64,000 nucleotides of DNA from Caldilineaceae bacterium. Lineage in GTDB: Bacteria; Chloroflexota; Anaerolineae; Caldilineales; Caldilineaceae. This document shows positions 43,434-52,163 of the stretch, piece by piece. The stretch is taken from assembly GCA_020634755.1 (NCBI GenBank), contig JACKBC010000039.1:1-64000 (forward strand), given 5' to 3'. Under the pieces are notes generated by a model that saw nothing but the letters and a program-made list of their open reading frames with translations, searched no databases and was not told where the DNA came from. Position numbers and translations under genes: made by a program. Within the stretch, counting starts at the first letter, position 1. Every line of letters starts with the position of its first letter.

Positions 43434-44657
43434 TTACACTTGCGCTTGACGCACCGACGAATTCAAGATTAGCAGCAGCTCTGCGCAGAGCGAGGTCGTG
43501 GCGGCCAACAGGGTTGCGCGCAAGCCAATGGTTTCACCCAGATAGCCACCCAGCGCCGCTCCTAACACGGCCATGCCAAAGAGCACAAACCGGCGCGCCG
43601 CAGTCACGCGCCCCAGCAAATGCACCGAGGTGATTACTTGGCGCAGGCTCAGCTGATTGATAAAGTAGACCGAGACGCCAAAGCCTATCAATAGTTGCCC
43701 CAGTAACACGTAAAATAGCGCATTGCCCATGAGCCCCGCGCTGACAATAAGCGCACTGCCCACGATCCAGATCAGCTTGCCCAGCACCAATGCGTTACCC
43801 ACCCGCATACGTGCGGCCAACTGCCCTGCCACCGACGCGCCGGCCAGCGCGCCAGCCCCGTTGCACGATAATATAACCCCGATTAGCGCGGGGGAAAATT
43901 GCAGCTCATTTACAAAAAAGAGCATCTGCACGGTGTTGTGCAGACCAGTTGACAATACACCCAACGTGGACGTAATGGTCAGCATCCGCAACAACGGCGT
44001 CCGTACTAACTCGTGGATACCCTCCCACACTTCGTGCCAAATGCTGCGCTGCGTACGCGTGGGGGCTTCTTCATTTTCGCCAGCGCCACCCAGCGCAAAA
44101 GCCGACAACAGATACGAAATAGCATCCACCAGAATCGCCTTGGGTGCGCTCAAAAACTGCACCAACGCCCCCGCGGCCCCAGATCCCGAAAGCGCTATCA
44201 TCGAGTCGGTCATGGAGAGCTTGCTATTGGCCTCCACAAGCTGTTCTTTCGAGACCACTGCCGGCAACACAGCCATGGCGGCTATCTGGAAAAAGACGCT
44301 CAAGATGCCCGCCAGAAACGCCACAATCCACAAGTGCAGAAAGGTAACGCCGCCCAGCCAAGCCGCCACCGGAATCGACCCCAGCAACAGGGCGCGGCCA
44401 ATGTCTGCCCCGACCAAAATCGGACGTCGTCGACTGCGATCGATCCACACGCCAGCTGGCAAACCAATGAGCAAATTGGGTAGTGACCCGGCAATGCTCA
44501 GCAGCCCCATCTGCGCCGGTGTGGCGCGCAACACCAGAACCGCCGTCAACGGCAGCGCGACCTCGGTTACTTTGGAGCCAGCGTTGGAAACGGCTTGTGC
44601 AATCCAGAGCCGCAAGAATGAATGATTGCGCCAGAGCGATGAATTGTCATTCCTCAT
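43434..44657 (-). CDS. MFS transporter (MFS_3 / enterobactin-exporter-like)
   Basis: 407 residues with about 12 hydrophobic segments. Starts WRNHSFLRLWIAQAVSNAGS; the loop between helices 2 and 3 has GVWIDRSRRRPILVGADIGR, the usual G-x-x-x-D-R-x-x-R-R motif of major-facilitator proteins. The central loop EVWEGIHELVRTPLLRMLTI matches the MFS_3 group, whose members are mostly drug or siderophore exporters or of unknown function. No substrate can be assigned. It is convergent with the surface-protein gene and not part of an obvious operon. Confidence 0.9.
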   Translation of the reverse strand: MRNDNSSLWRNHSFLRLWIAQAVSNAGSKVTEVALPLTAVLVLRATPAQMGLLSIAGSLPNLLIGLPAGVWIDRSRRRPILVGADIGRALLLGSIPVAAWLGGVTFLHLWIVAFLAGILSVFFQIAAMAVLPAVVSKEQLVEANSKLSMTDSMIALSGSGAAGALVQFLSAPKAILVDAISYLLSAFALGGAGENEEAPTRTQRSIWHEVWEGIHELVRTPLLRMLTITSTLGVLSTGLHNTVQMLFFVNELQFSPALIGVILSCNGAGALAGASVAGQLAARMRVGNALVLGKLIWIVGSALIVSAGLMGNALFYVLLGQLLIGFGVSVYFINQLSLRQVITSVHLLGRVTAARRFVLFGMAVLGAALGGYLGETIGLRATLLAATTSLCAELLLILNSSVRQAQV

Positions 44658-44848
44658 CTTTCAACCGACCATCTTATCATGGCGATAATTTCTTGCATTT
44701 GAGCAAAAATTTAGCTAAGTGCTAATCCCTATAGACTCGCGTCATTTGTTTCAATGCCGCCGCTCGCCATACATGCTGAACAGGGCGCTTGCAGCGTTTG
44801 GATTTGGGGCTGCTTAATTTCATATGACATTACCATATTGCAACAGTG

Positions 44849-47401
44849 CTACGGACAGGTCGTCGGTCGACATTGAGCGGGAACATTTTGCCCTTGCCGC
44901 CAACCGCACCAGTCACCAGGATTGCTGGGCTTTGCATCATCTAGCCAGCAGCCCTGGAACTGTAACCCACTCAGGCCGCTGTCTACAAATCGAAATTCGC
45001 CACTGTCATTGGACGCTGTGTACCGCCCATTCAAGCTATAATCCTGCGTTCGGCCAAACAGTTCAAAGTTACCGGTTAATGTTCCCTTATCAGCGCCATT
45101 GAAGTAACTGCCTGTAATCTGTTCACCGGTCTGCTTCATTTCGATCCAACCCTTCCCGCTGTGAGTCAGCCAGCGCCCGCTAAAGCCACAGCCATCCGGT
45201 AGAGAGCCGCTGCGCACGCCACACCATTGATATCCATGGCCATTGCTAAACCATTCACCAGCAAAAATCGCACCACCTTGCGTGAGGCTCAACGTAAAAT
45301 GGGTGCCGCGCTCGTTGACGCCAGTCAGCGTGTCACCGGCAATCTCACCGGAAAACGTTGTGACCTTCAGGCTATCATATTGGGTATAAAAGCCAGTAAC
45401 TTGGTTGCCGTCCTGTCGAATGTTCATGTGGGCAAAGTTTGTTGTCCACGCGCCCGCAAAGTCGCCCTGTGCATTGGACTCTCCTCCCTCGCGTATGGTG
45501 GCAGTGGCACCTTGGCGGCAAATAAAGTAATCGTCGCGGCTATCGCGGCCATCGACAATCCAGGCGGATGTTCCATTGTAGAGGATTTGCCACCACTTAA
45601 ACTGCTGCCCTCCATAATTGCCGCATTGCGGACCACTCACCACTTCAAACGTCGCATTATTATTCAGAGGCACAACTGTCGCATATTCACCCCCAGGCCC
45701 GCGACGGATACTGACAGTTTCGCCAGAGCCGGTGCACACGCTGGCCGTATCGCCCACTTGAATGGGCGGGTCAGAAGCGCCCACACAGTTGGCCGCGGCT
45801 GGCCGACTTGTCGGCGTGGGGGTGGCCGTAGGCGTATCTGTGGCTATGGCTGGCGCCACGACTGGTTGTGCTGAAGTTACCGTGGCCGCGGGCGTTGACG
45901 TGGGCGCGTCGGTGGCGGTCTCCCCCACCGCGACTTCTTCCTTTGAAGTTGCCGCGACGGCCGTTGCGACTGCGCCACTGGCGCCGCCGGCCACGCCAGA
46001 ATTTGGATCCTCCGGTTGCACAGTTGCGGTCGGCGCCAGTGGCGGCTGGCTGGGCCCCGTTAGCCATTTGTACCCTGTCCATGCCCCGAACGCACCCAGC
46101 ACCAACAGCGCAATGCCCACCCATGCACTCGTGGTTCGGCGCGTAGGCGCAGCCGGGGTAGATTGTGCGGTGCGTGTGTTTGGGTCCGCCACGGGCGGCT
46201 CAGCGGGCGCGTCATGCGGTATATCGACCAGCGGCGCCGGTGTAGCCAATGGCCCAGGGACCGTTTCGGCATGTTCCTTATGCACAACCGCCAGGGCCGC
46301 CTGATCCACATCGAAAATTTGACCATCGGGCGAGCGCATATAGAGGACGGGCGTGCCCCACTCCAAGTCGTTTTTTACAAAGATGCTTTTGCGCGCCTCG
46401 GTGAGCGCGGCGTCAACGGGGTATCCATCGGCCAGCGCGGCGTAAAAAGAATGGGCCATGGTGATGGCCGTATCATCAGTCACTTCGCGCTGCATGGCAA
46501 TAACCGCCGGAATCCCCTGTCGTAGTAGGCTCTGGCCCACGCCCGAAAAGGGATCGGTTGCCGATGTGCGGCCACCTTCACAGGCGTTGAGCAGCGCCAG
46601 CCGCAGCGACTTTTCATCATGCATTAACATGCCCAACGTTTGGCCACTAACGGCCCGGCCGCGCCCCTGCTCATCTTCCATGAGCAGCACACCGTCGTCG
46701 GCCACTTCGTCAAAACCGCCATGGCCAATAAAGTGAAAAACATGATATTGATCGCGACGCAGCTGGCGCTGCAGCTGCTCCAACGTCGCCACATCCAAAC
46801 GCGCCAGTTGCAACAAGCCCACCCGCTCTAATTCAGAAACCGCCTCGCGCAGCTTGCCCCATTCTTCTTCCACATTCAGCTGTAGATAATCTGTGGGGCT
46901 GGAGATAACGGCTAACACCTTGAGCGGCGGCTTTACCAGCAGCGGCGTAATGTGGCCAGGCTGGTCCAAATAGCGCACCAGCGGCGTATCAATCGAGAGC
47001 GATAAAAAGCGGTTTACATCGCCGTCATACAGATATTCCCATGGAATGTCCATCAAATCGCGGGCGTCAGACAGGCGCAAGCGCAGCCGCAAACCGGCGT
47101 TTTGCAGGCTGGCCTGGGTAATGCTGCTGCGCAAACAGGCGCCGATCTCCCCGGCAAAGATCGTCTCAAACAGCCGCTGGCCAAAGAGCTTGGCATTTTG
47201 CATCTCCGGTGAATCAATGCGGCGCACGCGGCGCTGTGACTGGCCCAGCCGCAATGTAAAGTTTTCCAGCTCTAGCGCAGAAAAAGGGGCTTGGAAGGTG
47301 ATGGTGGCTTCGCCCGCTGGGGAATTCAGAACGCGCGCGCGGTATTCATCTCCTGTCTTCTCAACCATCAAATCAAAATTCACATAGTTTGTGATAGACA
47401 T
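44849..47401 (-). CDS. CHAT-domain protease-like membrane protein with C-terminal SH3-like and beta-rich modules
   Basis: 850 residues. A CHAT (caspase-like) domain fills about 110-360: DIPWEYLYDGDVNRFLSLSI, KVLAVISSPTDYLQL, the catalytic His in VFHFIGHGGFDEV (H227), the catalytic Cys in LALLNACEGGRTS (C274), then GVGQSLLRQGIPAVIAMQRE and LTEARKSIFVKNDLEWGTPV. A Pro/Ala linker leads to one membrane segment (about 426-447, AWVGIALLVLGAFGAWTGYK). Outside follow a Thr/Pro linker, an SH3b-like module (SVCTGSGETVSIRRGPGGEY, WWQILYNGTSAWIVDG), and two or three beta modules of GDFAGAWTTNF...GxxxTGxYxxY type. Catalytic dyad intact; no clear protein partner is adjacent. Confidence 0.85.
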   Translation of the reverse strand: MSITNYVNFDLMVEKTGDEYRARVLNSPAGEATITFQAPFSALELENFTLRLGQSQRRVRRIDSPEMQNAKLFGQRLFETIFAGEIGACLRSSITQASLQNAGLRLRLRLSDARDLMDIPWEYLYDGDVNRFLSLSIDTPLVRYLDQPGHITPLLVKPPLKVLAVISSPTDYLQLNVEEEWGKLREAVSELERVGLLQLARLDVATLEQLQRQLRRDQYHVFHFIGHGGFDEVADDGVLLMEDEQGRGRAVSGQTLGMLMHDEKSLRLALLNACEGGRTSATDPFSGVGQSLLRQGIPAVIAMQREVTDDTAITMAHSFYAALADGYPVDAALTEARKSIFVKNDLEWGTPVLYMRSPDGQIFDVDQAALAVVHKEHAETVPGPLATPAPLVDIPHDAPAEPPVADPNTRTAQSTPAAPTRRTTSAWVGIALLVLGAFGAWTGYKWLTGPSQPPLAPTATVQPEDPNSGVAGGASGAVATAVAATSKEEVAVGETATDAPTSTPAATVTSAQPVVAPAIATDTPTATPTPTSRPAAANCVGASDPPIQVGDTASVCTGSGETVSIRRGPGGEYATVVPLNNNATFEVVSGPQCGNYGGQQFKWWQILYNGTSAWIVDGRDSRDDYFICRQGATATIREGGESNAQGDFAGAWTTNFAHMNIRQDGNQVTGFYTQYDSLKVTTFSGEIAGDTLTGVNERGTHFTLSLTQGGAIFAGEWFSNGHGYQWCGVRSGSLPDGCGFSGRWLTHSGKGWIEMKQTGEQITGSYFNGADKGTLTGNFELFGRTQDYSLNGRYTASNDSGEFRFVDSGLSGLQFQGCWLDDAKPSNPGDWCGWRQGQNVPAQCRPTTCP

Positions 47402-47912
47402 TTAAAACTCCGCGGTGTGTGCAATGTATGAAGGTGGACGCGTTAGGGAGATCGGCTGATCGTAAATAATTCAATGATGGATCTGGGCTGCGCACAACCG
47501 CCGTCATCTGCTGCGGTTTTCATTCAGCGCATCGTATAGAAGTCTTACTAAAGTATAGACGCCCCAAGTGTAACATACGTTTCAAGGTGGTGTCGACATA
47601 ACCACATATGGCGCAGCGGGCGCGGTTGGATCTTGCGGGGACGCCCAGCGTTATACCCGTTAATCTTTATGTAATGACTTAACGGTTTGCGCTGTGATAT
47701 GCTGAAAAACAACAAAGCTCGGATATAGCATAAAGCGAAGATATAGCATTCGTGGATTGCAATGGCCGAAAAGCCGATTCCGCAAGGGGAACCAATGCGA
47801 AAATCAGCTTCCGGCGGGCGCCATGTAGTAAGAGCCTATCCATCAATTCGGTTGTGAACCCTATGCTGTGACTGGCGGATCGGTTCGGCACAGAGAGTTT
47901 ACGCATAGACAC

Positions 47913-47998
47913 TATACTGCGGTTGCGATGAGCACCGGCGTTTTCAATGGGCGCCACAGGTGCAACAAAACGCCGGTGCTCATTCAGCGCTAAGTATC
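47913..47998. repeat. ~86-bp palindromic element, copy 4
   Basis: Begins TATACTGCGGTTGCGATGAG and ends CATTCAGCGCTAAGTAT. Perfect 17-bp arms ATGAGCACCGGCGTTTT (47928-47944) and 47967-47983. Its right end stops 18 bases before the start codon of the thioredoxin-like gene. A partial right half (TGCGGTTTTCATTCAGCGCA) lies near 47511, and CTGCGCACAACCG near 47488 resembles the 45-bp repeat. No gene was recognised in 47402-48016. Confidence 0.88.
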
Positions 47999-48016
47999 AG
48001 TGCGAAAGGATAATCT

Positions 48017-48664
48017 ATGTTAGAGAAAATAGTGCCCAGATTGTTAACGGCGGCCCTGCTTGTGCCCCTGCTGGCAGGCTGTGTTATGCAGCCCGCCACC
48101 TTGCCGAAGCTGGAAGAGCTGCCGATGGAGCAAGCGGCCCAGGTGGAAGCAGACGCCGCCGCGCAAGGGCTTACGCCGGAACAGAAGCTCATTTTGGACG
48201 GGCTGCGCAACAACGGCCCCGCGCCAGAGCTGACCAATGAAGTCTGGCTCAACACCGAAGCATTTGGCGGTGGTCCGCTGCAACTGGCCGATCTGCGCGG
48301 TAAAGTCACCATTGTCGAATTCTGGACCTATGGCTGAATTAACTGCAAACACGTGATTCCCGCGTTGCGGGAATGGCACCATAAATATGCCGATGACGGC
48401 CTCACCATCATTGGCGTCCACACGCCCGAATTTCAGTATGAGCACGATCTCAACAATGTGCGGCAGGCGTTGGTCAATCTGGACGTGCCCTATCCAGTGG
48501 CGATTGACAACGAGTGGACTACCTGGCGCGCCTACAGCAATCGCTATTGGCCCGCCCTGTATATGATTGACAAGGCCGGCAATATCCGTTTTCTCAAAAT
48601 TGGCGAAGGTCACATGGAGGAAGCCGAACAGATGTTACAAGCCCTGCTGGCCGAACCAATTTAG
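48017..48664 (+). CDS. thioredoxin-fold lipoprotein with in-frame TGA at the active site: candidate selenoprotein
   Basis: 215 codons before the final stop if TGA at 48335-48337 (codon 107) is read as selenocysteine. Residues 1-22 are a lipoprotein signal (LLTAALLVPLLAGC, C22). The thioredoxin domain, of the DipZ/TlpA-like type, runs from about 80: LADLRGKVTIVEFWTYG, U107-I-N-C110, KHVIPALREWHHKYADDGLT, IIGVHTPEFQYEHDLNNVRQ, YPVAIDNEWTTWRAYSNRYW, PALYMIDKAGNIRFLKIGEG. In DipZ-like relatives the motif reads C-x-x-C, so the TGA replaces exactly the first catalytic Cys. The frame is unbroken otherwise and the second half is fully conserved. A hairpin follows the TGA (see next entry). Alternative: a nonsense mutation or sequencing error. 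Confidence 0.8.
48335..48374 (+). promoter_or_regulatory. candidate bacterial SECIS element after in-frame TGA
   Basis: From the TGA (48335-48337), 18 bases later begins the stem ATTCCCGC (48356-48363), loop GTT (48364-48366), and ATTCCCGC complement GCGGGAAT (48367-48374). The loop starts with G and lies 26 bases after the TGA; bacterial SECIS elements usually place a loop with an early G within about 16-37 bases. The stem is inside the coding sequence, as expected in bacteria. Confidence 0.65.
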
Positions 48665-48775
48665 GCTATACGCGATTGGTAACCAGGGTAGTTAAACAGT
48701 AGAGCCAACATTTGGACGCGCATGCACGCAGGTAAATCTACTGCCGAATCACACTGCCAATAAGCGCTAACCGTT

Positions 48776-49138
48776 TCAGCTTCTATCGGCAAAATAAGCC
48801 GCTTGCTGGAAGCGCATGCCGGCCAATATCTGCGCAATGCGCGGCTTGCTTAACGAGCCGATGTATTCGCCCAATTGGGTTTTTTCCACCGCATCTACTT
48901 GTGAAACAACCACAACACTCGGTTTGGGTAGATTGGCTTCACCCGCTTCCAGCAGCAGATTGCCCGGTTCAGACGCACGCTTTTTATTGGTCGTGAGGGC
49001 GCAGACAACAACGGAGGTAATGCGGCTGCGATTGAGCACATCGTCCTGAATCACTACGTGGGGATGTGGATAATTCGCCTCTACACCTTGCGCATCTGTA
49101 GAGCGCAGCCAATAAATATCACCTTGCCGAATGTCCAT
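48776..49138 (-). CDS. MazF/PemK-family endoribonuclease toxin, no visible antitoxin
   Basis: 120 residues from ATG 49138, with GGAGAGG upstream. MazF fold: MDIRQGDIYWLRSTDAQGVE, HPHVVIQDDVLNRSRITSVV, CALTTNKKRASEPGNLLLEA and VVVSQVDAVEKTQLGEYIGS, in line with the PemK/MazF sRNA-cutting family. Such toxins are normally encoded just downstream of a small antitoxin gene; the 190 bases upstream contain only a hairpin, so the antitoxin is missing, displaced, or too diverged to see. The frame remains open upstream to 49465 without a credible start. Convergent with the thioredoxin gene. Confidence 0.85.
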   Translation of the reverse strand: MDIRQGDIYWLRSTDAQGVEANYPHPHVVIQDDVLNRSRITSVVVCALTTNKKRASEPGNLLLEAGEANLPKPSVVVVSQVDAVEKTQLGEYIGSLSKPRIAQILAGMRFQQAAYFADRS

Positions 49139-49168
49139 CGGAGCCTCTCCCATTTCTTTGGGTCGCTC

Positions 49169-49213
49169 AAAGAGAGATTCACAGGACACAGAACGAACTG
49201 TGAATCTCTCTTT
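49169..49213. repeat. 15-bp inverted repeat upstream of the MazF-like gene
   Basis: AAAGAGAGATTCACA (49169-49183) pairs perfectly with TGTGAATCTCTCTTT (49199-49213) with a 15-base loop, about 30 bases before the toxin start. It could be an operator or mRNA hairpin controlling the toxin. Confidence 0.75.
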
Positions 49214-49329
49214 GGTATTCCGCATCACAACCCCTACAATAGCGCCACGGGTGACGCATGGTGGCACAACTCGATTCATAAGGCTGAACTGACTGATAGC
49301 GTCAGTCGCCCTTGGGATGGCCGTAAAAC

Positions 49330-51186
49330 TTAATGGCCGTTCTTGGCATGGACCGGGCGCAACTGGCTCAGATCGCGCACGGCGCCTTTGGCGGCACTGG
49401 TCACGGTCAAGCTGTATGCTTCCAGCGCGCGCGAGACCAGGCGCGGCCGTTCGCCAGGCGTCCATGCATCAGCGCCCTTGGCTTCCATTTTACGACGCCG
49501 TTCGGCCAACTCTTCATTTGAAAGCTTGACGTTGAGCGTGCGTTCGTGAATGTTAATGGCAATGGTGTCGCCCTCTTCAACCAGCCCAATGGCGCCACCC
49601 TCGGCTGCTTCCGGCGAAATGTGGCCAATGCTCAAGCCGGACGTACCGCCGCTAAAGCGGCCATCGGTAATGAGCGCACAGGCTTTCCCCAAATGCTTGG
49701 CCTTAATGTAAGAGGTGGGGTACAACATCTCCTGCATACCAGGTCCGCCTTTGGGTCCTTCATAACGAATCACCACCACATCACCCTCTTTGATTTTGTC
49801 GTTCAAAATCCCTTCACAAGCGGCGTCCTGCGAATGGAAGATGCGCGCCGGCCCCTCAAAGATCCAAACGCTTTCGTCTACGCCCGCCGCTTTGACAATG
49901 CAGCCATCCTCGGCAATATTGCCGTAGAGCACACAGAGGCCCCCATCCTGCGTATAGGCGTATTCGGGGGAACGGATACAGCCGGCCGCTGGATCGATGT
50001 CCAGCTCTTTGTACATGCTGCTTTGCGAGAAAGCTTGCGTGGTGCGCACGCCGCCGGGCGCCGCCTTGAAAAATTCCTCGGCTTCCGGGTTGGGATCGGT
50101 GCGAATGCTATAGGCCTGGATCTGTTCCCCCATTGTGGCGCCAGAAATCGTTTGGCTTTCCAAGTTGAGCACATCCCGTTCGGCCAGCATTTCCATAATG
50201 GCCATAATGCCGCCGGCGCGATGGACATCCTCCACGTGGAAATGGGAGGACGGGGCCACTTTGCAGAGCGTGGGCACGTAGCGCGAAATATCGTCAATGT
50301 CCTGCATGGTAAAGTCGACGCCGGCTTCGTGGGCAATGGCCAGAATGTGCAGCACGGTGTTGGTCGAGCCGCCCATGGCAATGTCCAGCGACATGGCGTT
50401 TTTGAACGCATCGAACGTGGCCACAGAGCGCGGCAAAACAGAATCATCGCCATCAAAATAGTATTGCTTGGCCATCTCCACAATGCGCTTTGCGGAGCGC
50501 TCAAAGACGTTCCAGCGGTTGGCGTGGGTGGCCACAATGGTGCCGTTGCCGGGCAGCGCCAGCCCCAACGCTTCGTTGAGGCAGTTCATGCTGTTGGCCG
50601 TAAACATGCCCGAGCAGGAGCCGCACGTGGGGCAGGCCAGCCGCTCCATCTCCAGCAGCCGCTCGTCGGAAACGCTGCTGTCGCCCGCTGCAATCATGGG
50701 GTCGATGAGGTCCAATTTCTGATCGCCACTGACGCCGGCTTCCATGGGGCCGCCGGAAACAAAGATAGTGGGGATGTTAAGCCGCATGGCCGCCATCAAC
50801 ATACCGGGCGTAATTTTGTCGCAGTTGCTAATGCAGATCATGGCGTCGGCGCAGTGGGCGTTGACCATATATTCCACCGAGTCCGCAATCAGATCGCGGC
50901 TGGGCAGCGAGTAGAGCATGCCGTCATGGCCCATGGCAATGCCATCATCCACGGCAATGGTGTTAAATTCAACGCCATAGCCGCCATTGGCGTCGATGAC
51001 CTTTTTAACCTTTTGCCCAATATCGTGCAGATGGACGTGGCCGGGCACAAATTGGGTAAACGAGTTGGCAATGGCAATAATCGGCTTGCGAAAATCGCCA
51101 TCGTTCATGCCGGTGGCGCGCCACAGCGCGCGGGCGCCCGCCATATTCCGGCCTTGGGTGGTGGTACTGCTTCTCAGTTTTGCCAC
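49330..51186 (-). CDS. ilvD: dihydroxy-acid dehydratase
   Basis: 618 residues, normal length for IlvD. Hallmarks: KLRSSTTTQGRNMAGARALW, ANSFTQFVPGHVHLHDIGQK, GMLYSLPSRDLIADSVEYMV, the iron-sulfur cysteines in ICISNCDKITPGM and CPTCGSCSGMFTANSMNCLN, GGSTNTVLHILAIAHEAGVD, and RFSGGTSGLSIGHISPEAAE. Dehydrates dihydroxy acids in valine, leucine and isoleucine synthesis. Related Edd and sugar-acid dehydratases exist, but the length and N-terminus fit IlvD. No other branched-chain genes are adjacent; the TetR regulator gene lies 115 bases upstream on the same strand. The long plus-strand frame across it is an antisense shadow. Confidence 0.93.
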   Translation of the reverse strand: MAKLRSSTTTQGRNMAGARALWRATGMNDGDFRKPIIAIANSFTQFVPGHVHLHDIGQKVKKVIDANGGYGVEFNTIAVDDGIAMGHDGMLYSLPSRDLIADSVEYMVNAHCADAMICISNCDKITPGMLMAAMRLNIPTIFVSGGPMEAGVSGDQKLDLIDPMIAAGDSSVSDERLLEMERLACPTCGSCSGMFTANSMNCLNEALGLALPGNGTIVATHANRWNVFERSAKRIVEMAKQYYFDGDDSVLPRSVATFDAFKNAMSLDIAMGGSTNTVLHILAIAHEAGVDFTMQDIDDISRYVPTLCKVAPSSHFHVEDVHRAGGIMAIMEMLAERDVLNLESQTISGATMGEQIQAYSIRTDPNPEAEEFFKAAPGGVRTTQAFSQSSMYKELDIDPAAGCIRSPEYAYTQDGGLCVLYGNIAEDGCIVKAAGVDESVWIFEGPARIFHSQDAACEGILNDKIKEGDVVVIRYEGPKGGPGMQEMLYPTSYIKAKHLGKACALITDGRFSGGTSGLSIGHISPEAAEGGAIGLVEEGDTIAINIHERTLNVKLSNEELAERRRKMEAKGADAWTPGERPRLVSRALEAYSLTVTSAAKGAVRDLSQLRPVHAKNGH

Positions 51187-51301
51187 AATATTCCTCCTTA
51201 GTTCATAAATTCATCACAATTAAAATTGGCTCTTTTGGATCTCAGAGGGTTGACAAACTGGCCGCATCCAGAAAGGGGACCACACGAGATCCCGTTGAGC
51301 C

Positions 51302-51913
51302 TTAAAATTCCAATGGCAGCGTAGATAACAACGTGTCTATAAAGGCCTCGTCACTTTTGTGGGAGCTCTCTTCGCCAATAAATTGACGCCAGTAGGCGCG
51401 CATAAAACAGCTTCCAATCAAAATATCGGCCACGGTGCTGGCATCCACTGCGGCATCAATGCGCCCATTTGCCTGTTCAGCTTGCAGATAGCTCGCAATC
51501 GCTTCGTTAAATCTGTGGGGACCGGCGCTGCGTTCTTTGAGCAGAACCCGGTGACGAGCCAACAGCGTGCGATCTGAGAAGAAAGCGGCGCCCATGGGGA
51601 TCGACTGATCAAAAAAGCGCAAGGCCGCATGAGCAATATCACACAATGTTGCTCGGACCGTATTGCGTCCAATCTGTTCCGGTAAATGCGCCAACAGCGG
51701 CACAAAGGCCGGCAGTTGTTCATTGAGAATGGCCAGAAAAATCTCTTCTTTTGAGCCAAAGTAGTTATAGAGATTGCCCTCAGAACAGCCGGCGCGACGG
51801 GCGATTTCGCGGGTGGTTGCGCGCGTAATCCCCTTTTGAAACATGATGTCGGCCGCGGCCTGGATAATGCGGGCGCGTGTATCTGTTGGCTGAATGTCGT
51901 TTGGCTGGCTCAA
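51302..51913 (-). CDS. TetR family transcriptional regulator
   Basis: 203 residues from TTG 51913, which has AAAGGAG about 11 bases upstream. Helix-turn-helix: ARIIQAAADIMFQKGITRAT and TREIARRAGCSEGNLYNYFG, the classic TetR DNA-binding pattern, then a helical ligand-binding domain (about 60-200). An in-frame GTG at 51952 would start within the operator palindrome 51938-51955, making the TTG start more plausible. The ligand is unknown. Its own promoter probably contains the operator, so it should be self-repressed; it may also control ilvD downstream. Confidence 0.88.
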   Translation of the reverse strand: MSQPNDIQPTDTRARIIQAAADIMFQKGITRATTREIARRAGCSEGNLYNYFGSKEEIFLAILNEQLPAFVPLLAHLPEQIGRNTVRATLCDIAHAALRFFDQSIPMGAAFFSDRTLLARHRVLLKERSAGPHRFNEAIASYLQAEQANGRIDAAVDASTVADILIGSCFMRAYWRQFIGEESSHKSDEAFIDTLLSTLPLEF

Positions 51914-51937
51914 TAGATATGTGGCTCCTTTTAAACA

Positions 51938-51955
51938 TGAGTGAGCGCTCACTCA
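51938..51955. promoter_or_regulatory. 18-bp perfect palindrome, TetR operator
   Basis: TGAGTGAGCGCTCACTCA is a perfect palindrome of the TGAGTGA-N-TCACTCA type that many TetR repressors bind. It lies 24 bases upstream of the assigned TetR start codon. A direct match to the regulator next to it makes auto-regulation likely. Confidence 0.8.
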
Positions 51956-52163
51956 TATTGTAGGCAAAAACTACATCCTTGTCAAGACTTCATGCGATTG
52001 TGCTTACGCAATTGAACCGGTACACCACACTTGGTCAGTGTGTTGCACCGCTAACAAATAGCTCAAGAAGGTTGGCACAAACGGAAGCGCACGAGGGGAG
52101 GCGGAACACGATTGCGCCCCAGAATAGGGCCTCTCCCGGCTCTGCACTCTTCGAGTGCGCCGC

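Noticed and set aside
48017..48337. Short lipoprotein gene ending at TGA 48337, followed by a separate gene at 48353
   Set aside because: Both parts are consecutive halves of one thioredoxin domain in the same frame, and the TGA takes the place of the active-site Cys.
49546..51201. 551-codon plus-strand open frame
   Set aside because: Antisense shadow of ilvD, produced by high GC and codon bias; ilvD motifs are unmistakable.
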